A stretch of DNA of 64,000 nt from Escherichia ruysiae (GTDB lineage Bacteria > Pseudomonadota > Gammaproteobacteria > Enterobacterales > Enterobacteriaceae): positions 1 to 64,000 of the forward strand of contig NZ_JAVIWS010000001.1 of the NCBI RefSeq assembly GCF_031323975.1. Reading direction: 5' to 3'. The notes under the pieces are model-generated. The model worked only from the letters and a program-made list of their open reading frames with translations. It was not told the DNA's origin and searched no databases. Shown in pieces: positions 14,479-23,658 of the stretch (position 1 is its first letter; each line of letters starts with the position of its first letter). A program made the position numbers and the translations under genes.

Positions 14479-15760
14479 TGTGCCTCAGGCGCGATTTCTT
14501 TCAATGCCCCATAAATTTAAAGCCTATATTGCTGGTTTTGGCTCGGGCAAAACATGGGTTGGGTGTGGCGGCATATGCAAGGGGATTTGGGAGCATCCAG
14601 GTATAAATCAGGGATATTTTGCGCCAACGTATCCCCAAATTCGCGATATTTTTTACCCTACAGTGGAAGAAGTTGCTGCTGACTGGGGATTGAACGTAAA
14701 AATTAATGAGGGAAATAAAGAGGTTCACTTTTATTACGGACGCCAGTATCGGGGAACCACTATCTGCAGATCGATGGAGAAGCCACAAACGATCGTCGGT
14801 TTCAAAATTGGTAATGCGTTGGTGGATGAACTGGACATTTTGCCGAAGGAAAAAGCCAGAACGGCGTGGCGCAAGATAATTGCACGTATGCGTTATAAGA
14901 TTGATGGACTTCGCAACGGTATTGACGTTACAACCACGCCGGAAGGATTCAAATTTGTCTACGAGCAGTTTGTTAAAGCCGTGCGTGAAAAAACAGAGCT
15001 GGCCTCACTGTATGGTCTGGTGCAGGCATCTACTTTCGATAATGAAAAGAACCTGCCAGCAGATTACATTCCTTCGCTTCTTGAATCATACCCTCCAGAG
15101 CTGATTAAAGCCTATCTTCGAGGACAGTTTACTAACCTGACAAGTGGTACTGTTTACCATCAGTTTGACCGGAAACTGAATAATTGCGAAGAAGTGGAGC
15201 AGCCAGGGGAGCCGATTTATATTGGGATGGATTTTAACGTTGGAAAGATGGCGGGAATCGTCCATGTGCTGCGTTTGGGGCTTCCATGTGCGGTAACTGA
15301 AATCATCAATGCCTACGATACGCCGGATATGATCCGCATCATTAAAGAACGCTTCTGGCTGTATGATGGGAATGATTACCGGAAAGTGAGGGAAATTTAT
15401 ATTTATCCAGATGCTTCCGGGGATTCCAGAAAATCAAGTAACGCAAGTACGACGGATATAGCCCAGCTTAAGCAGGCTGGTTTTAACGTTGTGGTGAACA
15501 GCTCGAACCCGCCAGTAAAAGATCGCGTTAACTCAATGAATGCAATGTTCTGCAATGCCAATGGTGAGCGTCGCTATAAAGTTAATGTGAAGCGTTGCCC
15601 GTTATATGCCGAATCTCTGGAGCAACAGGTCTGGGATGAGAAGGGGGAGCCTGATAAAAAATCTGGCAATGATCACCCGAATGATGCCGGAGGTTATTTC
15701 ATCGTTAAGCAATTCCCTATTGTCAAACCGACCGGAAGAGTCACATCACTTCGGATTTAA
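14459..15760 (+). CDS. Terminase large subunit
   Basis: A protein of about 433 residues that forms the ATP-driven packaging motor and headful or cos nuclease. The Walker A motif AGFGSGKTW is near residue 28 and the Walker B acidic pair (ALVDELD) near residue 125. The RNase H-like nuclease half begins at IGMDFNVGKMAG and has a second acidic patch at YIYPDASGD and the DHPNDAGGY end motif. The start at 14459 is eight bases after AGGAG; GTG 14450 or ATG 14453 are alternatives within the same frame. It overlaps the small-subunit gene and is followed three bases later by the portal gene. Confidence 0.92.
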   Translation: MISPTLNVPQARFLSMPHKFKAYIAGFGSGKTWVGCGGICKGIWEHPGINQGYFAPTYPQIRDIFYPTVEEVAADWGLNVKINEGNKEVHFYYGRQYRGTTICRSMEKPQTIVGFKIGNALVDELDILPKEKARTAWRKIIARMRYKIDGLRNGIDVTTTPEGFKFVYEQFVKAVREKTELASLYGLVQASTFDNEKNLPADYIPSLLESYPPELIKAYLRGQFTNLTSGTVYHQFDRKLNNCEEVEQPGEPIYIGMDFNVGKMAGIVHVLRLGLPCAVTEIINAYDTPDMIRIIKERFWLYDGNDYRKVREIYIYPDASGDSRKSSNASTTDIAQLKQAGFNVVVNSSNPPVKDRVNSMNAMFCNANGERRYKVNVKRCPLYAESLEQQVWDEKGEPDKKSGNDHPNDAGGYFIVKQFPIVKPTGRVTSLRI

Positions 15761-15762
15761 TT

Positions 15763-17169
15763 ATGGCTGATATATCAACACCCAACCTCGACTATAACGA
15801 TATGCTGGAGGCGTGGGATATTAACGACGCACTGATGGGCGGTACGCTTGAAATGCGCAGGCAGGGGGAAAATTATCTCCCAAAATGGCCTAACGAAGAT
15901 GAAGACGCTTATAAAAAACGCCTGTCTGTGGCTACGCTACTTCCTGTGTATGAAGAAAGCATCAAGCAAAATATTGGGCGCATATTTGCAGAGCCGACAG
16001 TATTGAGTGAGGAAACGCCGGCAAAAATCAGGGAATATGCAGAAAATATCGACATGGAGGGGAGCCGACTGGATGTGTGGGCGCAGCAATTTTTCAGCCT
16101 CGCATTTCAGTATGGTGTGGCACATGCGCTGGTGGACTATCCACGAACGGATATGAAAGAGATTCGGACAAAAGCCGATGAAAACGCGACCGGTGGTCGT
16201 CCGTACGTTACGATGCTGAATCCACGCCAGGTTATTGGATGGAAATCGAAAGTTGAAAAAGGGAAAGTTGTTCTCACTGATTTGCGTATAAAAGAGGTCA
16301 TCATTATTGATGGTGATGATTTCGGGCAGAAGAAGGTGGAGCAGATCCGCCATATTATGCCCCGTCGAGTTGAAATTTATCGACGTAGCGAAGGCACTAA
16401 TGGCGAATCTGTCTGGACGCTTCATGAGTCATGGAATACCAGCCGTGATGATATTCCTCTGGTAACACTGTACACGAAGAAAACAGGATTTATGCGTGGT
16501 ACACCGCCATTGCTTAATCTTGGCTTGCTGAATATCAAGCACTGGCAAAGCCAGAGCGAGCAGGACAATATTCTTCATGTTGCCCGCGTTCCATTGCTGG
16601 TGGCCTACGGGCTGGACAGGAATGAAGAACTGACGGTTGGTGCATCCACCGCTACGATTTTTGAGGACAGAACAAAAAATGGCCTCGAATATGTTGAACA
16701 TAGTGGCGCAGCGATAGAATCTGGCGAAACATCACTTGAGAAGCTGGAAAATCAGATGCGTCATGCCGGCGCTAAACTTCTGCGTGCTGAAAATACATCC
16801 ACCAAATCTGTTGATCAGACTAATGAAGAGCGAATGCAGGAAAACTCGCCGCTTTATACAATGGCGAACTCCCTCGAAGATGCCCTCGATAATATTCTCC
16901 AGATAATGGCGGAATGGATCGGAGAGAGTTGCGGTGGCAATGTGGATGTGCGCACTGAACTGGATGTATCTGCCCAGGTGTTTGACTCATCCTCCGCGCT
17001 GGCTGTTCAGTCATTGCGTCAGGGCGGTGATATACGTCAGATTGATGCGGTTCGGGTGTTGCAGGCGTTGAAATTTATCGATCAGGATTCCCGTCCAGAG
17101 GAAGTGATCGATGAATTAAAAAATCAGAGTGTAATGCTGATGGAAATCAATGATGCAAACCGTGAATGA
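15763..17169 (+). CDS. Portal protein (DUF4055 type)
   Basis: A 468-residue protein of the DUF4055 group, which acts as the dodecameric portal at the capsid vertex. Features are the N-terminal QGENYLPKWPNED and KRLSVATLLPVYEES segments and the central VTMLNPRQVIGW. The C-terminal half has the long helices expected of a portal clip and barrel (ENQMRHAGAKLLRAENTSTK). It lies between terminase and the MuF-like head gene, the normal place for a portal, and overlaps the latter by 20 bases. I assign it from family memory and synteny. Confidence 0.82.
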   Translation: MADISTPNLDYNDMLEAWDINDALMGGTLEMRRQGENYLPKWPNEDEDAYKKRLSVATLLPVYEESIKQNIGRIFAEPTVLSEETPAKIREYAENIDMEGSRLDVWAQQFFSLAFQYGVAHALVDYPRTDMKEIRTKADENATGGRPYVTMLNPRQVIGWKSKVEKGKVVLTDLRIKEVIIIDGDDFGQKKVEQIRHIMPRRVEIYRRSEGTNGESVWTLHESWNTSRDDIPLVTLYTKKTGFMRGTPPLLNLGLLNIKHWQSQSEQDNILHVARVPLLVAYGLDRNEELTVGASTATIFEDRTKNGLEYVEHSGAAIESGETSLEKLENQMRHAGAKLLRAENTSTKSVDQTNEERMQENSPLYTMANSLEDALDNILQIMAEWIGESCGGNVDVRTELDVSAQVFDSSSALAVQSLRQGGDIRQIDAVRVLQALKFIDQDSRPEEVIDELKNQSVMLMEINDANRE

Positions 17170-18265
17170 ACGGCTGCGTGATGAATCAATTGCTCATGCA
17201 GTCTGGATATCCCGCTATAGCACTGGCGTGGCTGCCAGAATGGTGAAAATACTGAATGACAGCGATGCGGAACTTACTGCTCGCCTGCTGATAGCACTGG
17301 ACAGCCTCGATCCAGGTAGTTTTACCGTTAAGCGCCTGGAGTCACTTCTGGCGAGCGTCAGAGAGGTTAACCGCACTGCTATTAACAGCATGTTTACCAG
17401 TCTCTCCGGAGAGCTGAACGAGCTGGCAATTTATGAGGCTGGTTATCAGTTAAGTCTGTTTGATTCTATGCTACCTGATTTTGTTGCTGATGTTCACCCT
17501 CTGGTTGGTATCTCTCCTGATGCACTTTATGCCGCTGCAATGGCGCGACCATTCCAGGGACGACTGCTCAGTGAGTGGGCCTCAGATCTTGAGGCGGATC
17601 GGCTCAGACGCATAACAAATACAGTGCGTCAGGGTTTTTTGCTGGGGGATACCAATGAGCAGATCGCAAGAAAAATTCGGGGACATGTCAGTAAGGGATT
17701 TCAGGATGGTGCATTGCAGATGAGCCGGGCTAATGCGGCCAGCATTGCAAAAACAGCGGTTGGACATCTTGCTGCTACTGCCCGTGAGAGTTTTGCCAGC
17801 GCGAATAATGATTTGATTAAGGGTAAGCAATGGTTATCAACGCTTGATAATCGTACTACGCCACAATGTCGAATCAGGGATCGCCTCAAATATACGCTGA
17901 ATAATAAACCTGTAGGTCACAGCGTGCCTTATTTGCAGGGGCCGGGAAAAATTCATTTCTGCTGCCGCTCAACGGAAACGTTCATTCTGAAATCAGCGAA
18001 GGAACTGGGTATTGATGTTCGCGATATTTCCCCGGCTGAGCGGGCCAGCATGGATGGCGTGGTGGCCGGAGATACAACCTACAGGGAATGGTTTTTGCGT
18101 CAGCCTTACACCAGACAAAAACAGATTGTGGGGGAAACCCGAGCAAAGCTGATTCGGGATGGTGGTATGTCGCCAGATGAATTTTACACCGATAAAGGCG
18201 AATGGCTGACGCTGAAGCAGCTCCGTGAGCGTGATGCACAGGTATTCAGAAAAGCAGGGATTTAA
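17150..18265 (+). CDS. Head morphogenesis protein (SPP1 gp7/MuF-like)
   Basis: A 371-residue minor head protein. The MuF-type core is seen at residues 180-290: IARKIRGHV, ANAASIAKTAVGHLAATARES, WLSTLDNRTTPQCRIRD and the ending IHFCCRSTE. Such proteins are carried in small copy number inside the procapsid and help portal incorporation or DNA delivery. Its start overlaps the portal gene, implying coupling. A strong terminator with a TTCG loop follows it, which separates this block from the capsid genes. Confidence 0.82.
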   Translation: MMQTVNERLRDESIAHAVWISRYSTGVAARMVKILNDSDAELTARLLIALDSLDPGSFTVKRLESLLASVREVNRTAINSMFTSLSGELNELAIYEAGYQLSLFDSMLPDFVADVHPLVGISPDALYAAAMARPFQGRLLSEWASDLEADRLRRITNTVRQGFLLGDTNEQIARKIRGHVSKGFQDGALQMSRANAASIAKTAVGHLAATARESFASANNDLIKGKQWLSTLDNRTTPQCRIRDRLKYTLNNKPVGHSVPYLQGPGKIHFCCRSTETFILKSAKELGIDVRDISPAERASMDGVVAGDTTYREWFLRQPYTRQKQIVGETRAKLIRDGGMSPDEFYTDKGEWLTLKQLRERDAQVFRKAGI

Positions 18266-18285
18266 ATAAATCATTTATTACAACA

Positions 18286-18309
18286 GGCTACCTTCGGGTG
18301 GCCTTTTTT
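18286..18309 (+). terminator. Terminator after the MuF-like gene
   Basis: Stem GGCTACC/GGTGGCC (one G-T pair) on a stable TTCG loop followed by six Ts. Within a Q-antiterminated late operon it may tune lysogenic read-through or mRNA 3' ends between head genes. Confidence 0.8.
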
Positions 18310-18369
18310 ATTGCTGCGATCCGGATGGTGAGCAGCGTAACTGTCGGAAGACTTAAACCAGGTACTAAT

Positions 18370-19134
18370 ATGAAACTGAAAACGGTCGAGATTAACGGAA
18401 AACAATACGCAGAAATTGATACTGCTGGCCTGCCAGTTTATGTGCATGACGATGGTAAAGAAATTGGCTTCGATGCACCGCTGGCGACAAAAAAAATTAC
18501 AGAGCTTAATGGCGAGGCAAAAAATCATCGCCTGGCTAAAGAAGCTGCAGAGGAAAAACTGGCTAAGTTTGCCGCTATCGAAGACCCGAAGAAGGCGATC
18601 GAGGCACTGGAAATGCTGTCAAAAATCGACCAGAAAAAGCTGCTCGATGCGGGACAGGTTGACCAGGTTAAGGCAGAAATTACGAAAAATTTTCAGCAGC
18701 AATTAGATGAAGAAAAGCAACGCTCTCAGATGCTGGAGAAGCAGCTTTACGATTCTATGATTGGCGGTAGTTTTGCGGGTTCAAAATATATTGCCGATAA
18801 AATTGCGATCCCGGCAGATTTATTACAAGCCCGCTTCGGGCAGGCATTCAAAGTGGAAGAAGGGAGGATCGTTGCTTATGACGCTTCCGGCAACAAAATT
18901 TATTCCCGCGCGAAGCCTGGCGAACTGGCGCAGTTTGATGAGGCGCTGGAGTTCCTTGTCGAAAATTACCCTCAGAAAGACTACATCCTGAAAGCCAGTG
19001 GCAACAATGGCGGCGGCTCCCGTCCGACACAGCATGATATTGGTCAGAAAACGATGAAACGCTCTGCTTTTGATGCACTGGATGTTGCAGGTAAGCAAAA
19101 CGCATTGAAAGACGGTATCACAATCGTTGATTAA
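18370..19134 (+). CDS. Putative capsid scaffolding protein
   Basis: A 254-residue protein just before the coat gene. An ordered N-terminus (MKLKTVEINGKQYAEIDTAG) leads to a long charged helical part (residues 45-130: KNHRLAKEAAEEKLAKFAAI and similar), then a Gly/Ser-rich stretch SGNNGGGSRP and a C-terminal helix. This architecture and place suit a phage scaffold, which directs coat assembly and then leaves the head. I do not recognise a specific named homologue. ATG 18370 is preferred to the upstream ATG at 18298 because the latter lies within the terminator. Confidence 0.7.
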   Translation: MKLKTVEINGKQYAEIDTAGLPVYVHDDGKEIGFDAPLATKKITELNGEAKNHRLAKEAAEEKLAKFAAIEDPKKAIEALEMLSKIDQKKLLDAGQVDQVKAEITKNFQQQLDEEKQRSQMLEKQLYDSMIGGSFAGSKYIADKIAIPADLLQARFGQAFKVEEGRIVAYDASGNKIYSRAKPGELAQFDEALEFLVENYPQKDYILKASGNNGGGSRPTQHDIGQKTMKRSAFDALDVAGKQNALKDGITIVD

Positions 19135-19232
19135 CACATTTGTCAGCTTCCGGATGGGAGCTGGTGTCAGGGCTGGATAGCTCATTACTCCATCTATTCA
19201 CAATTACGCAAATTTTTAAGGAATATTTAATT

Positions 19233-20372
19233 ATGGCTGGAAATACCCTGACCGGGTTGATCCCGACTATTTATACCGCCCTGGATGTTGTATCCCGTGA
19301 GCAGGTAGGTTTTATCCCTGCGGTAGCAAAAAACGCAAAAGCTGACGCCGCAGCAAAAGATCAGACGGTAACCGCGCCAGTTGCGCCTGAGGCGAAAACC
19401 GAAGATATCGTACCGGGGCCGTCAGCTCCGAATACCGGTGATCAAAATATTGGCACTGTTGATGTAAAAATTACTAAATCCAAAATGGCACCGGTTAAAT
19501 GGAATGGTGAAGAACAACTGGCTCTTGGCCCTTCAGGGACTTACAACACCATTCTGGCTGATCAGTTCAAGCAGGCTTTTCGCGCCCTTGCAAACGAGGT
19601 TGAGGCTGATCTTGGTGCGTTGTATTTCGGTGCTTCCCGCGCCGTGGGAACCGCAGGGACAACGCCGTTTGGTGTTAAAGATGATCTTTCTGATGCTGCT
19701 CTGGCTCGTCAGGTTCTGGAGGATAACGGCGCACCGACAACCGATCTGCAGATGGTGCTTGGCTCCACTGCCATTGCTAATTTGCGCGGAAAACAGTCTG
19801 TATTGTTTAAAGTGAATGAATCCGGCACTGAACAGCTACTGCGTGAGGGCGTGTTGGGGCGTCTGGAGGGATTCAATATTCACAGTTCGGCAGGTGTGAA
19901 ACGAGCGCCAAAGGTTGCTGCAACTGGTTATCTCGTGAATGGAGAGAAAAAAGAAGGCGATGTTCTTATTTCCATTGATACTGGTTCGGGGAGTATTTCT
20001 GCAGGTCAGATTGTTACGTTCGCTGGTGATCCGAATCAGTATGTTGTGGCAGCAGCGACCAGCAATCTGATTACTCTTGCAGCGCCCGGACTGCGTCAGG
20101 ATCTGGCCGATGATACTGCCATCACAGTTGTTGGGGCCTTTACTGCAAATATGGCGTTTGATCGCAACGCGTTTCTGCTGGCATCCCGTACTCCGGCAAT
20201 GCCGGAAGGTGGCGATAATGCTGATGATGTAATGAATGTTACGGACCCGATTTCAGGGATTACGTTCCAGATTGCACTGTATCGTCAGTATCGCCAGGTG
20301 CGCTATGAAGTTGGACTGGCATGGGGTGTTTCATCAGTGAAGCCGGCACATGGTTGTCTGATTCTTGGTTAA
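19233..20372 (+). CDS. Major capsid protein (P22-coat-like)
   Basis: A 379-residue coat protein. The N-terminus MAGNTLTGLIPTIYTALDVV and the C-terminal FQIALYRQYRQVRYEVGLAW with KPAHGCLIL match the P22 gp5-like coat group, which uses the HK97 fold. The middle includes a likely inserted domain (residues 235-300) as in P22 coat. It forms the icosahedral shell. ATG 19233 has TAAGGA upstream; the longer frame from 19140 runs into the scaffold gap. A terminator with TTCG loop follows at once, which may give the abundant coat message a defined end. Confidence 0.85.
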   Translation: MAGNTLTGLIPTIYTALDVVSREQVGFIPAVAKNAKADAAAKDQTVTAPVAPEAKTEDIVPGPSAPNTGDQNIGTVDVKITKSKMAPVKWNGEEQLALGPSGTYNTILADQFKQAFRALANEVEADLGALYFGASRAVGTAGTTPFGVKDDLSDAALARQVLEDNGAPTTDLQMVLGSTAIANLRGKQSVLFKVNESGTEQLLREGVLGRLEGFNIHSSAGVKRAPKVAATGYLVNGEKKEGDVLISIDTGSGSISAGQIVTFAGDPNQYVVAAATSNLITLAAPGLRQDLADDTAITVVGAFTANMAFDRNAFLLASRTPAMPEGGDNADDVMNVTDPISGITFQIALYRQYRQVRYEVGLAWGVSSVKPAHGCLILG

Positions 20373-20382
20373 ACATTCAAAC

Positions 20383-20402
20383 GGGGCTTCGGCCCCATTT
20401 TT
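20383..20402 (+). terminator. Terminator after the coat gene
   Basis: Stem GGGGC/GCCCC with loop TTCG, followed by ATTTTT, ten bases after the coat stop. Compact and stable. Confidence 0.75.
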
Positions 20403-20414
20403 AATGGGGGGCAT

Positions 20415-20591
20415 ATGGCCGGATTAACTAAAGAGCAAAGAGCACAGCGTGAAGCCGCACAAAAAACGCAAATTGAGTTAGTGGTTATGGTGACCGATTA
20501 TCAGATGTTTCCCGGCGCACCAACTATCGCTAATGTTCATCCTGATGAAGTTGACAACTGGAAGGCTATGGGCTGGAAAACTCAGGAGTAA
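20415..20591 (+). CDS. Small phage protein between coat and connector genes
   Basis: A 58-residue protein (MAGLTKEQRAQREAAQKTQI to WKAMGWKTQE) that I do not recognise by name. A GGGGGG ribosome site is six bases upstream. The first half is a charged helix; the C-terminus has the HPDEVDNWKAMGW pattern seen in small head proteins that carry a coat-binding tail, so a head-decoration or head-completion role is possible. It lies between coat and head-tail connector genes with four bases before the next start. Confidence 0.65.
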   Translation: MAGLTKEQRAQREAAQKTQIELVVMVTDYQMFPGAPTIANVHPDEVDNWKAMGWKTQE

Positions 20592-20594
20592 CAC

Positions 20595-20990
20595 ATGATC
20601 ACTTACGTGACCTGTGATGACGTTGATAATGCGTTTGGGAACGCCTGGACGAGTGAGAACGCTAAAAATAAAGCTGTTTTAATGGCTAATGCCTGGCTTA
20701 ATGGCTTCAACCTGAAAATTAACCCATCCCGTATTCCGGAAGAGGTAAAACTTGCGGGAGCATATGCAGCCAGAATTGCCTCATTCGGTAAGTTGTTTCA
20801 GCAGAAAAATGATTCTGGCGTTGTTATCAGTAAAGCCGTGTCGGCTGACGGGGTCAGTGTATCGAAATCATTTTCTGAGTTGCCAGCAAACAGCACTGCA
20901 TTGCTTGAACCCGATTTACAGCTTGCGATAGCACTGCTGAAACCGTACGGACTTAGTCGCTCACAAGTCAGGGTTGTGAGGGGGGGATAA
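20595..20990 (+). CDS. Head-tail connector/adaptor protein
   Basis: A 131-residue helical protein (MITYVTCDDVDNAFGNAWTS and later AYAARIASFGKLFQQ). Proteins of this type are annotated as DnaT-like or gp6-like head-completion adaptors; they bind the portal after packaging. Its place, straight after the coat gene and before three more neck genes, supports the adaptor role. The stop overlaps the start of the next gene by one base (TAATG), implying coupling. The specific family is uncertain. Confidence 0.7.
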   Translation: MITYVTCDDVDNAFGNAWTSENAKNKAVLMANAWLNGFNLKINPSRIPEEVKLAGAYAARIASFGKLFQQKNDSGVVISKAVSADGVSVSKSFSELPANSTALLEPDLQLAIALLKPYGLSRSQVRVVRGG

Positions 20991-21373
20991 TGGGGCTTCG
21001 TGAAGAGATTCAGTCAGAGGTTGCCGCTGCTTTTGATGAGGATTTAGCGGACGTCGTGAGTGATTTTTCTGGTTCTTACGTTACGCACCGGCACTGGGAT
21101 CCTGTGACGGAAACTGGCGGCGAATCCACCGCAATCTATACCGGGCGAGGCGTGTTGACACGTTATAAGCTGGGCAGAATTGATGGGATTAATATTTTGC
21201 ATGGTGACCTTAAATTAACCGCTCTGGTATGCGAGGTTACGGATAAACCAGCTGTCGACCATATTATTGAGATTTATGATCCTGTATCAAGGCAGTTACA
21301 ACGATACGAGGTAATTACAGCAAGTGTAGATCCTTCCGCATCAGTTTACTCTATCCAGTTAAGGAGAGCGTAA
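20990..21373 (+). CDS. Head closure (stopper) protein
   Basis: A 127-residue beta-rich protein (FSGSYVTHRHWDPVTETGGE, YTGRGVLTRYKLGRIDG). It resembles the head-tail joining or stopper class that plugs the portal and accepts the tail. It overlaps the adaptor gene and abuts the next. Assignment rests mainly on position in the canonical order adaptor, stopper, neck, tail terminator. Confidence 0.65.
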   Translation: MGLREEIQSEVAAAFDEDLADVVSDFSGSYVTHRHWDPVTETGGESTAIYTGRGVLTRYKLGRIDGINILHGDLKLTALVCEVTDKPAVDHIIEIYDPVSRQLQRYEVITASVDPSASVYSIQLRRA

Positions 21374-21754
21374 ATGGCAAAGGCATGGGATATAGAACCG
21401 TCAATATTTGCCGGGATGATTGAGGAAGATGTAGGGCTGAAGATTCGCTACATCGCTATGCAGATTCTTACTGCTATTGATATTGCTGCTCCGGTTGATA
21501 CCGGACGTTTCAGAAATAACAACCTGGTGTCGTTACAGCATCCCGATTTTGGTATATCTGATAACGTGGATCCGAACGGTACGATTGCTGTTCAGCGTGG
21601 GATCGGGGTTATTTCGAAAGCTGCAAATTACGGGGTTATTTATATCCAGAATAACCTTCCTTATGCAGAGGCTCTTGAAAACGGTCATTCACAACAAGCG
21701 CCAACTGGCGTGTATGCCAACGCTTTTCATAGTGTTTTACAGGCTTACAAATGA
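21374..21754 (+). CDS. Neck protein (HK97 gp10-like)
   Basis: A 126-residue protein with the HK97 gp10 pattern: AIDIAAPVDTGRFRNNN early, and NLPYAEALENGHSQQAPTGV near the end. This family links head and tail. The next gene starts inside its last codons (ATGAA overlap), again showing tight coupling. It lies two genes before the tail tube, as expected. Confidence 0.75.
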   Translation: MAKAWDIEPSIFAGMIEEDVGLKIRYIAMQILTAIDIAAPVDTGRFRNNNLVSLQHPDFGISDNVDPNGTIAVQRGIGVISKAANYGVIYIQNNLPYAEALENGHSQQAPTGVYANAFHSVLQAYK

Positions 21755-22143
21755 AGTTTACTGAAATCAGAAATACGGTTATTTCCAGAATGACGGCACA
21801 GACGATTATTGATGGAAAAGACGTATTGTATCCGAACGGGCCAACGTTCGATCCTTCCGGTAAGTTAATCTGGGCGCGGTTAAGTAATATTCCCGGGCAG
21901 GCTGGAGTTAATGAAATTGGCGCGGGGCCGGTTGTTTATCGCACGGGGATAATCATTATTCAGTTATTTGTCCCCGCAGGTTCTGGTTCAAAACTCATTA
22001 CTGAGACAGCCGATAAATTGCGGGAACTGTTTGAGTTTCAGGATGACGATCGTCTCAGTTACCAGGCTGTTTCCTCAATAGCCGTCGGCGAAAAGAATGG
22101 CTGGTTCCAGCTTAATCTTCAAATTCCATATCGCGCGCTCTAG
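21751..22143 (+). CDS. Tail terminator protein (DUF4128-like)
   Basis: A 130-residue protein with an alpha-beta pattern typical of tail-terminator subunits (lambda gpU-like): FTEIRNTVISRMTAQTI, then IIIIQLFVPAGSGSKLITET and a final beta strand. Rings of this protein stop tail-tube growth and join the head. It overlaps the neck gene and is followed by the tube gene after 26 bases. Confidence 0.72.
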   Translation: MKFTEIRNTVISRMTAQTIIDGKDVLYPNGPTFDPSGKLIWARLSNIPGQAGVNEIGAGPVVYRTGIIIIQLFVPAGSGSKLITETADKLRELFEFQDDDRLSYQAVSSIAVGEKNGWFQLNLQIPYRAL

Positions 22144-22169
22144 CGCAATTAATGACATAGGAGGCTCCT

Positions 22170-23132
22170 GTGAGTTCAGGTGCAAAGGTTATCTCGGCAT
22201 TTATCCGGGAGACAGTTGCAGGCACTACGCCAGCAAGTGGTGACTGGAGTTTATTAAAACGCACAAGCTGGGGAGTAAAACCCACCCAGAATAAAGGCGA
22301 AAATAATGAGATTGGTGGCTCCCGGATGGCTCAGGGGGCGACGCCTGGCACTGTGGATGTCGGCGGTGATGTTGGTACCAAATTTCGCTGGGGTCAACAT
22401 GATGATTTTCTTGCATCCTGTTTCGGCGCGGAATGGTCAGGCGATTCTCTGACAATGGGGAATGAGCGAATAACATTTTCTCTGGCGACCTATGCGTCCG
22501 ATGTCGGAATTGCCTCTGTCGTCAGAGGAGCGCAGGTTGGCTCATGGAAAATGCAGATCCCTAACGACGGCGATATTACAGCGACCGTAACCTTTGCCGG
22601 GCTGGGCTGGGAATCAAAGGCCGATGATACGAATTTTATCAAAGGCGAACCTGTGGATAGTGCAGGAAAGTTACGCTATTCGTTTAAGGAGGTTTCAGCA
22701 GTAAGCCTGAATGGTGTTGCCGGAGGTAACGGTTTTTGTATCGACAGTTTTGATATTCAGTTCGATAACAAACTCCAGACACAGCGTTGTATCGGGACTG
22801 GCTCGCCTTATGCAGGAGCAAATATTCCGACTACTTTTACACCGTCCGGTACGGTGACGCTTTCATGGTCTAAAGCCGCGTGGGAAATCTGGAGTAAAAC
22901 ACTGACTGGAGAAACAGTTCCGTTCAGCTTCACGCTTTCGAATGGAGAGGGGGCATACACTTTCAGTTTCCCGAAGGTTCAGGTGTCAGGTGAATGGCCT
23001 GATGGGGGTAATACTGACATTATCCAGGTTCAATTGAGCATTACCGCAGCAGATGAAGCACCTACGATAACCAGAAAAAAATGCTCCCCGACTGCCGTGA
23101 TCGCAAAAGCCAGTGCTGATGCGATTAGTTGA
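22170..23132 (+). CDS. Major tail tube protein
   Basis: A 320-residue protein that forms the tube of the long non-contractile tail. It opens SSGAKVISAFIRETVAGTTP and has the beta-rich core of siphovirus tube subunits, with WGVKPTQNKGENNEIGGSR and FDIQFDNKLQTQRCIGTGSP. The last 90 residues may be an extra surface domain. It starts with GTG after a perfect AGGAGG. Position between tail terminator and assembly chaperone is standard. Confidence 0.82.
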   Translation: MSSGAKVISAFIRETVAGTTPASGDWSLLKRTSWGVKPTQNKGENNEIGGSRMAQGATPGTVDVGGDVGTKFRWGQHDDFLASCFGAEWSGDSLTMGNERITFSLATYASDVGIASVVRGAQVGSWKMQIPNDGDITATVTFAGLGWESKADDTNFIKGEPVDSAGKLRYSFKEVSAVSLNGVAGGNGFCIDSFDIQFDNKLQTQRCIGTGSPYAGANIPTTFTPSGTVTLSWSKAAWEIWSKTLTGETVPFSFTLSNGEGAYTFSFPKVQVSGEWPDGGNTDIIQVQLSITAADEAPTITRKKCSPTAVIAKASADAIS

Positions 23133-23192
23133 TTTTCCGTTATTCCCCCTGTGGTACTGCACTACAGGGGGACGCATTGAATGAGGTTATGG

Positions 23193-23642
23193 ATGTTTAT
23201 TCTTAATCAGAAAATTATCATCGGTGGAGAACGCTGGTTTACGCCAATGAAGGACTTAAAACCTGTAGACGGGTTAAAACTGTTGGTGGCAAGCAGCGAT
23301 AACGATCAGTATCGCTCCCGTAATGCATTAATCCGTCGTCACATTGAGAAAATGGATGCCAGTTTGCACGTCGGAACGAAGGAGTTTGATATTTCAAAGG
23401 TTTCCGAGGTAGATTCTGTTGATGATTTACTCATTGATAATGCTGCTCGTTATCTGCTGAAAGACTGGAAAGGGGTTGGTGAACTGGTTAATGGTGCTGA
23501 GGTTGCACTGGAATATACGCCAGAACGAGGGATCGCGCTGCTTAAGCAGAATCCAGAGTTGTACTGGCAGATCCTTGCAGAAGCAGCCAGCATCGCCCAG
23601 GGTAAAGAGCAGCAGAAGCAGGATACGATAAAAAAGCCATAG
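23193..23642 (+). CDS. Tail assembly chaperone G
   Basis: A 149-residue protein in the place of lambda gpG. It coats the tape measure and recruits tube subunits. A fraction of ribosomes should shift -1 at A AAA AAG (23630-23636), two codons before its stop, to make the G-T fusion. ATG 23193 (MFILNQKIIIGGERW) follows GAGG with six bases of spacing; the upstream ATG at 23181 is less well placed. The C-terminus is charged (EAASIAQGKEQQKQDTIKKP). Confidence 0.8.
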   Translation: MFILNQKIIIGGERWFTPMKDLKPVDGLKLLVASSDNDQYRSRNALIRRHIEKMDASLHVGTKEFDISKVSEVDSVDDLLIDNAARYLLKDWKGVGELVNGAEVALEYTPERGIALLKQNPELYWQILAEAASIAQGKEQQKQDTIKKP

Positions 23643-23658
23643 CCGCCCAGCGGTGGTT
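23630..23658 (+). promoter_or_regulatory. Programmed -1 ribosomal frameshift site
   Basis: The heptamer A AAA AAG (23630-23636) is in the right phase for -1 slippage, the same heptamer as E. coli dnaX. A Shine-Dalgarno-like AGGA (23620-23623) lies six bases upstream. A stem AGCCGCC/GGTGGTT (23641-23658, loop CAGC) follows after a short spacer. The -1 frame stays open to 23950. Confidence 0.85.
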
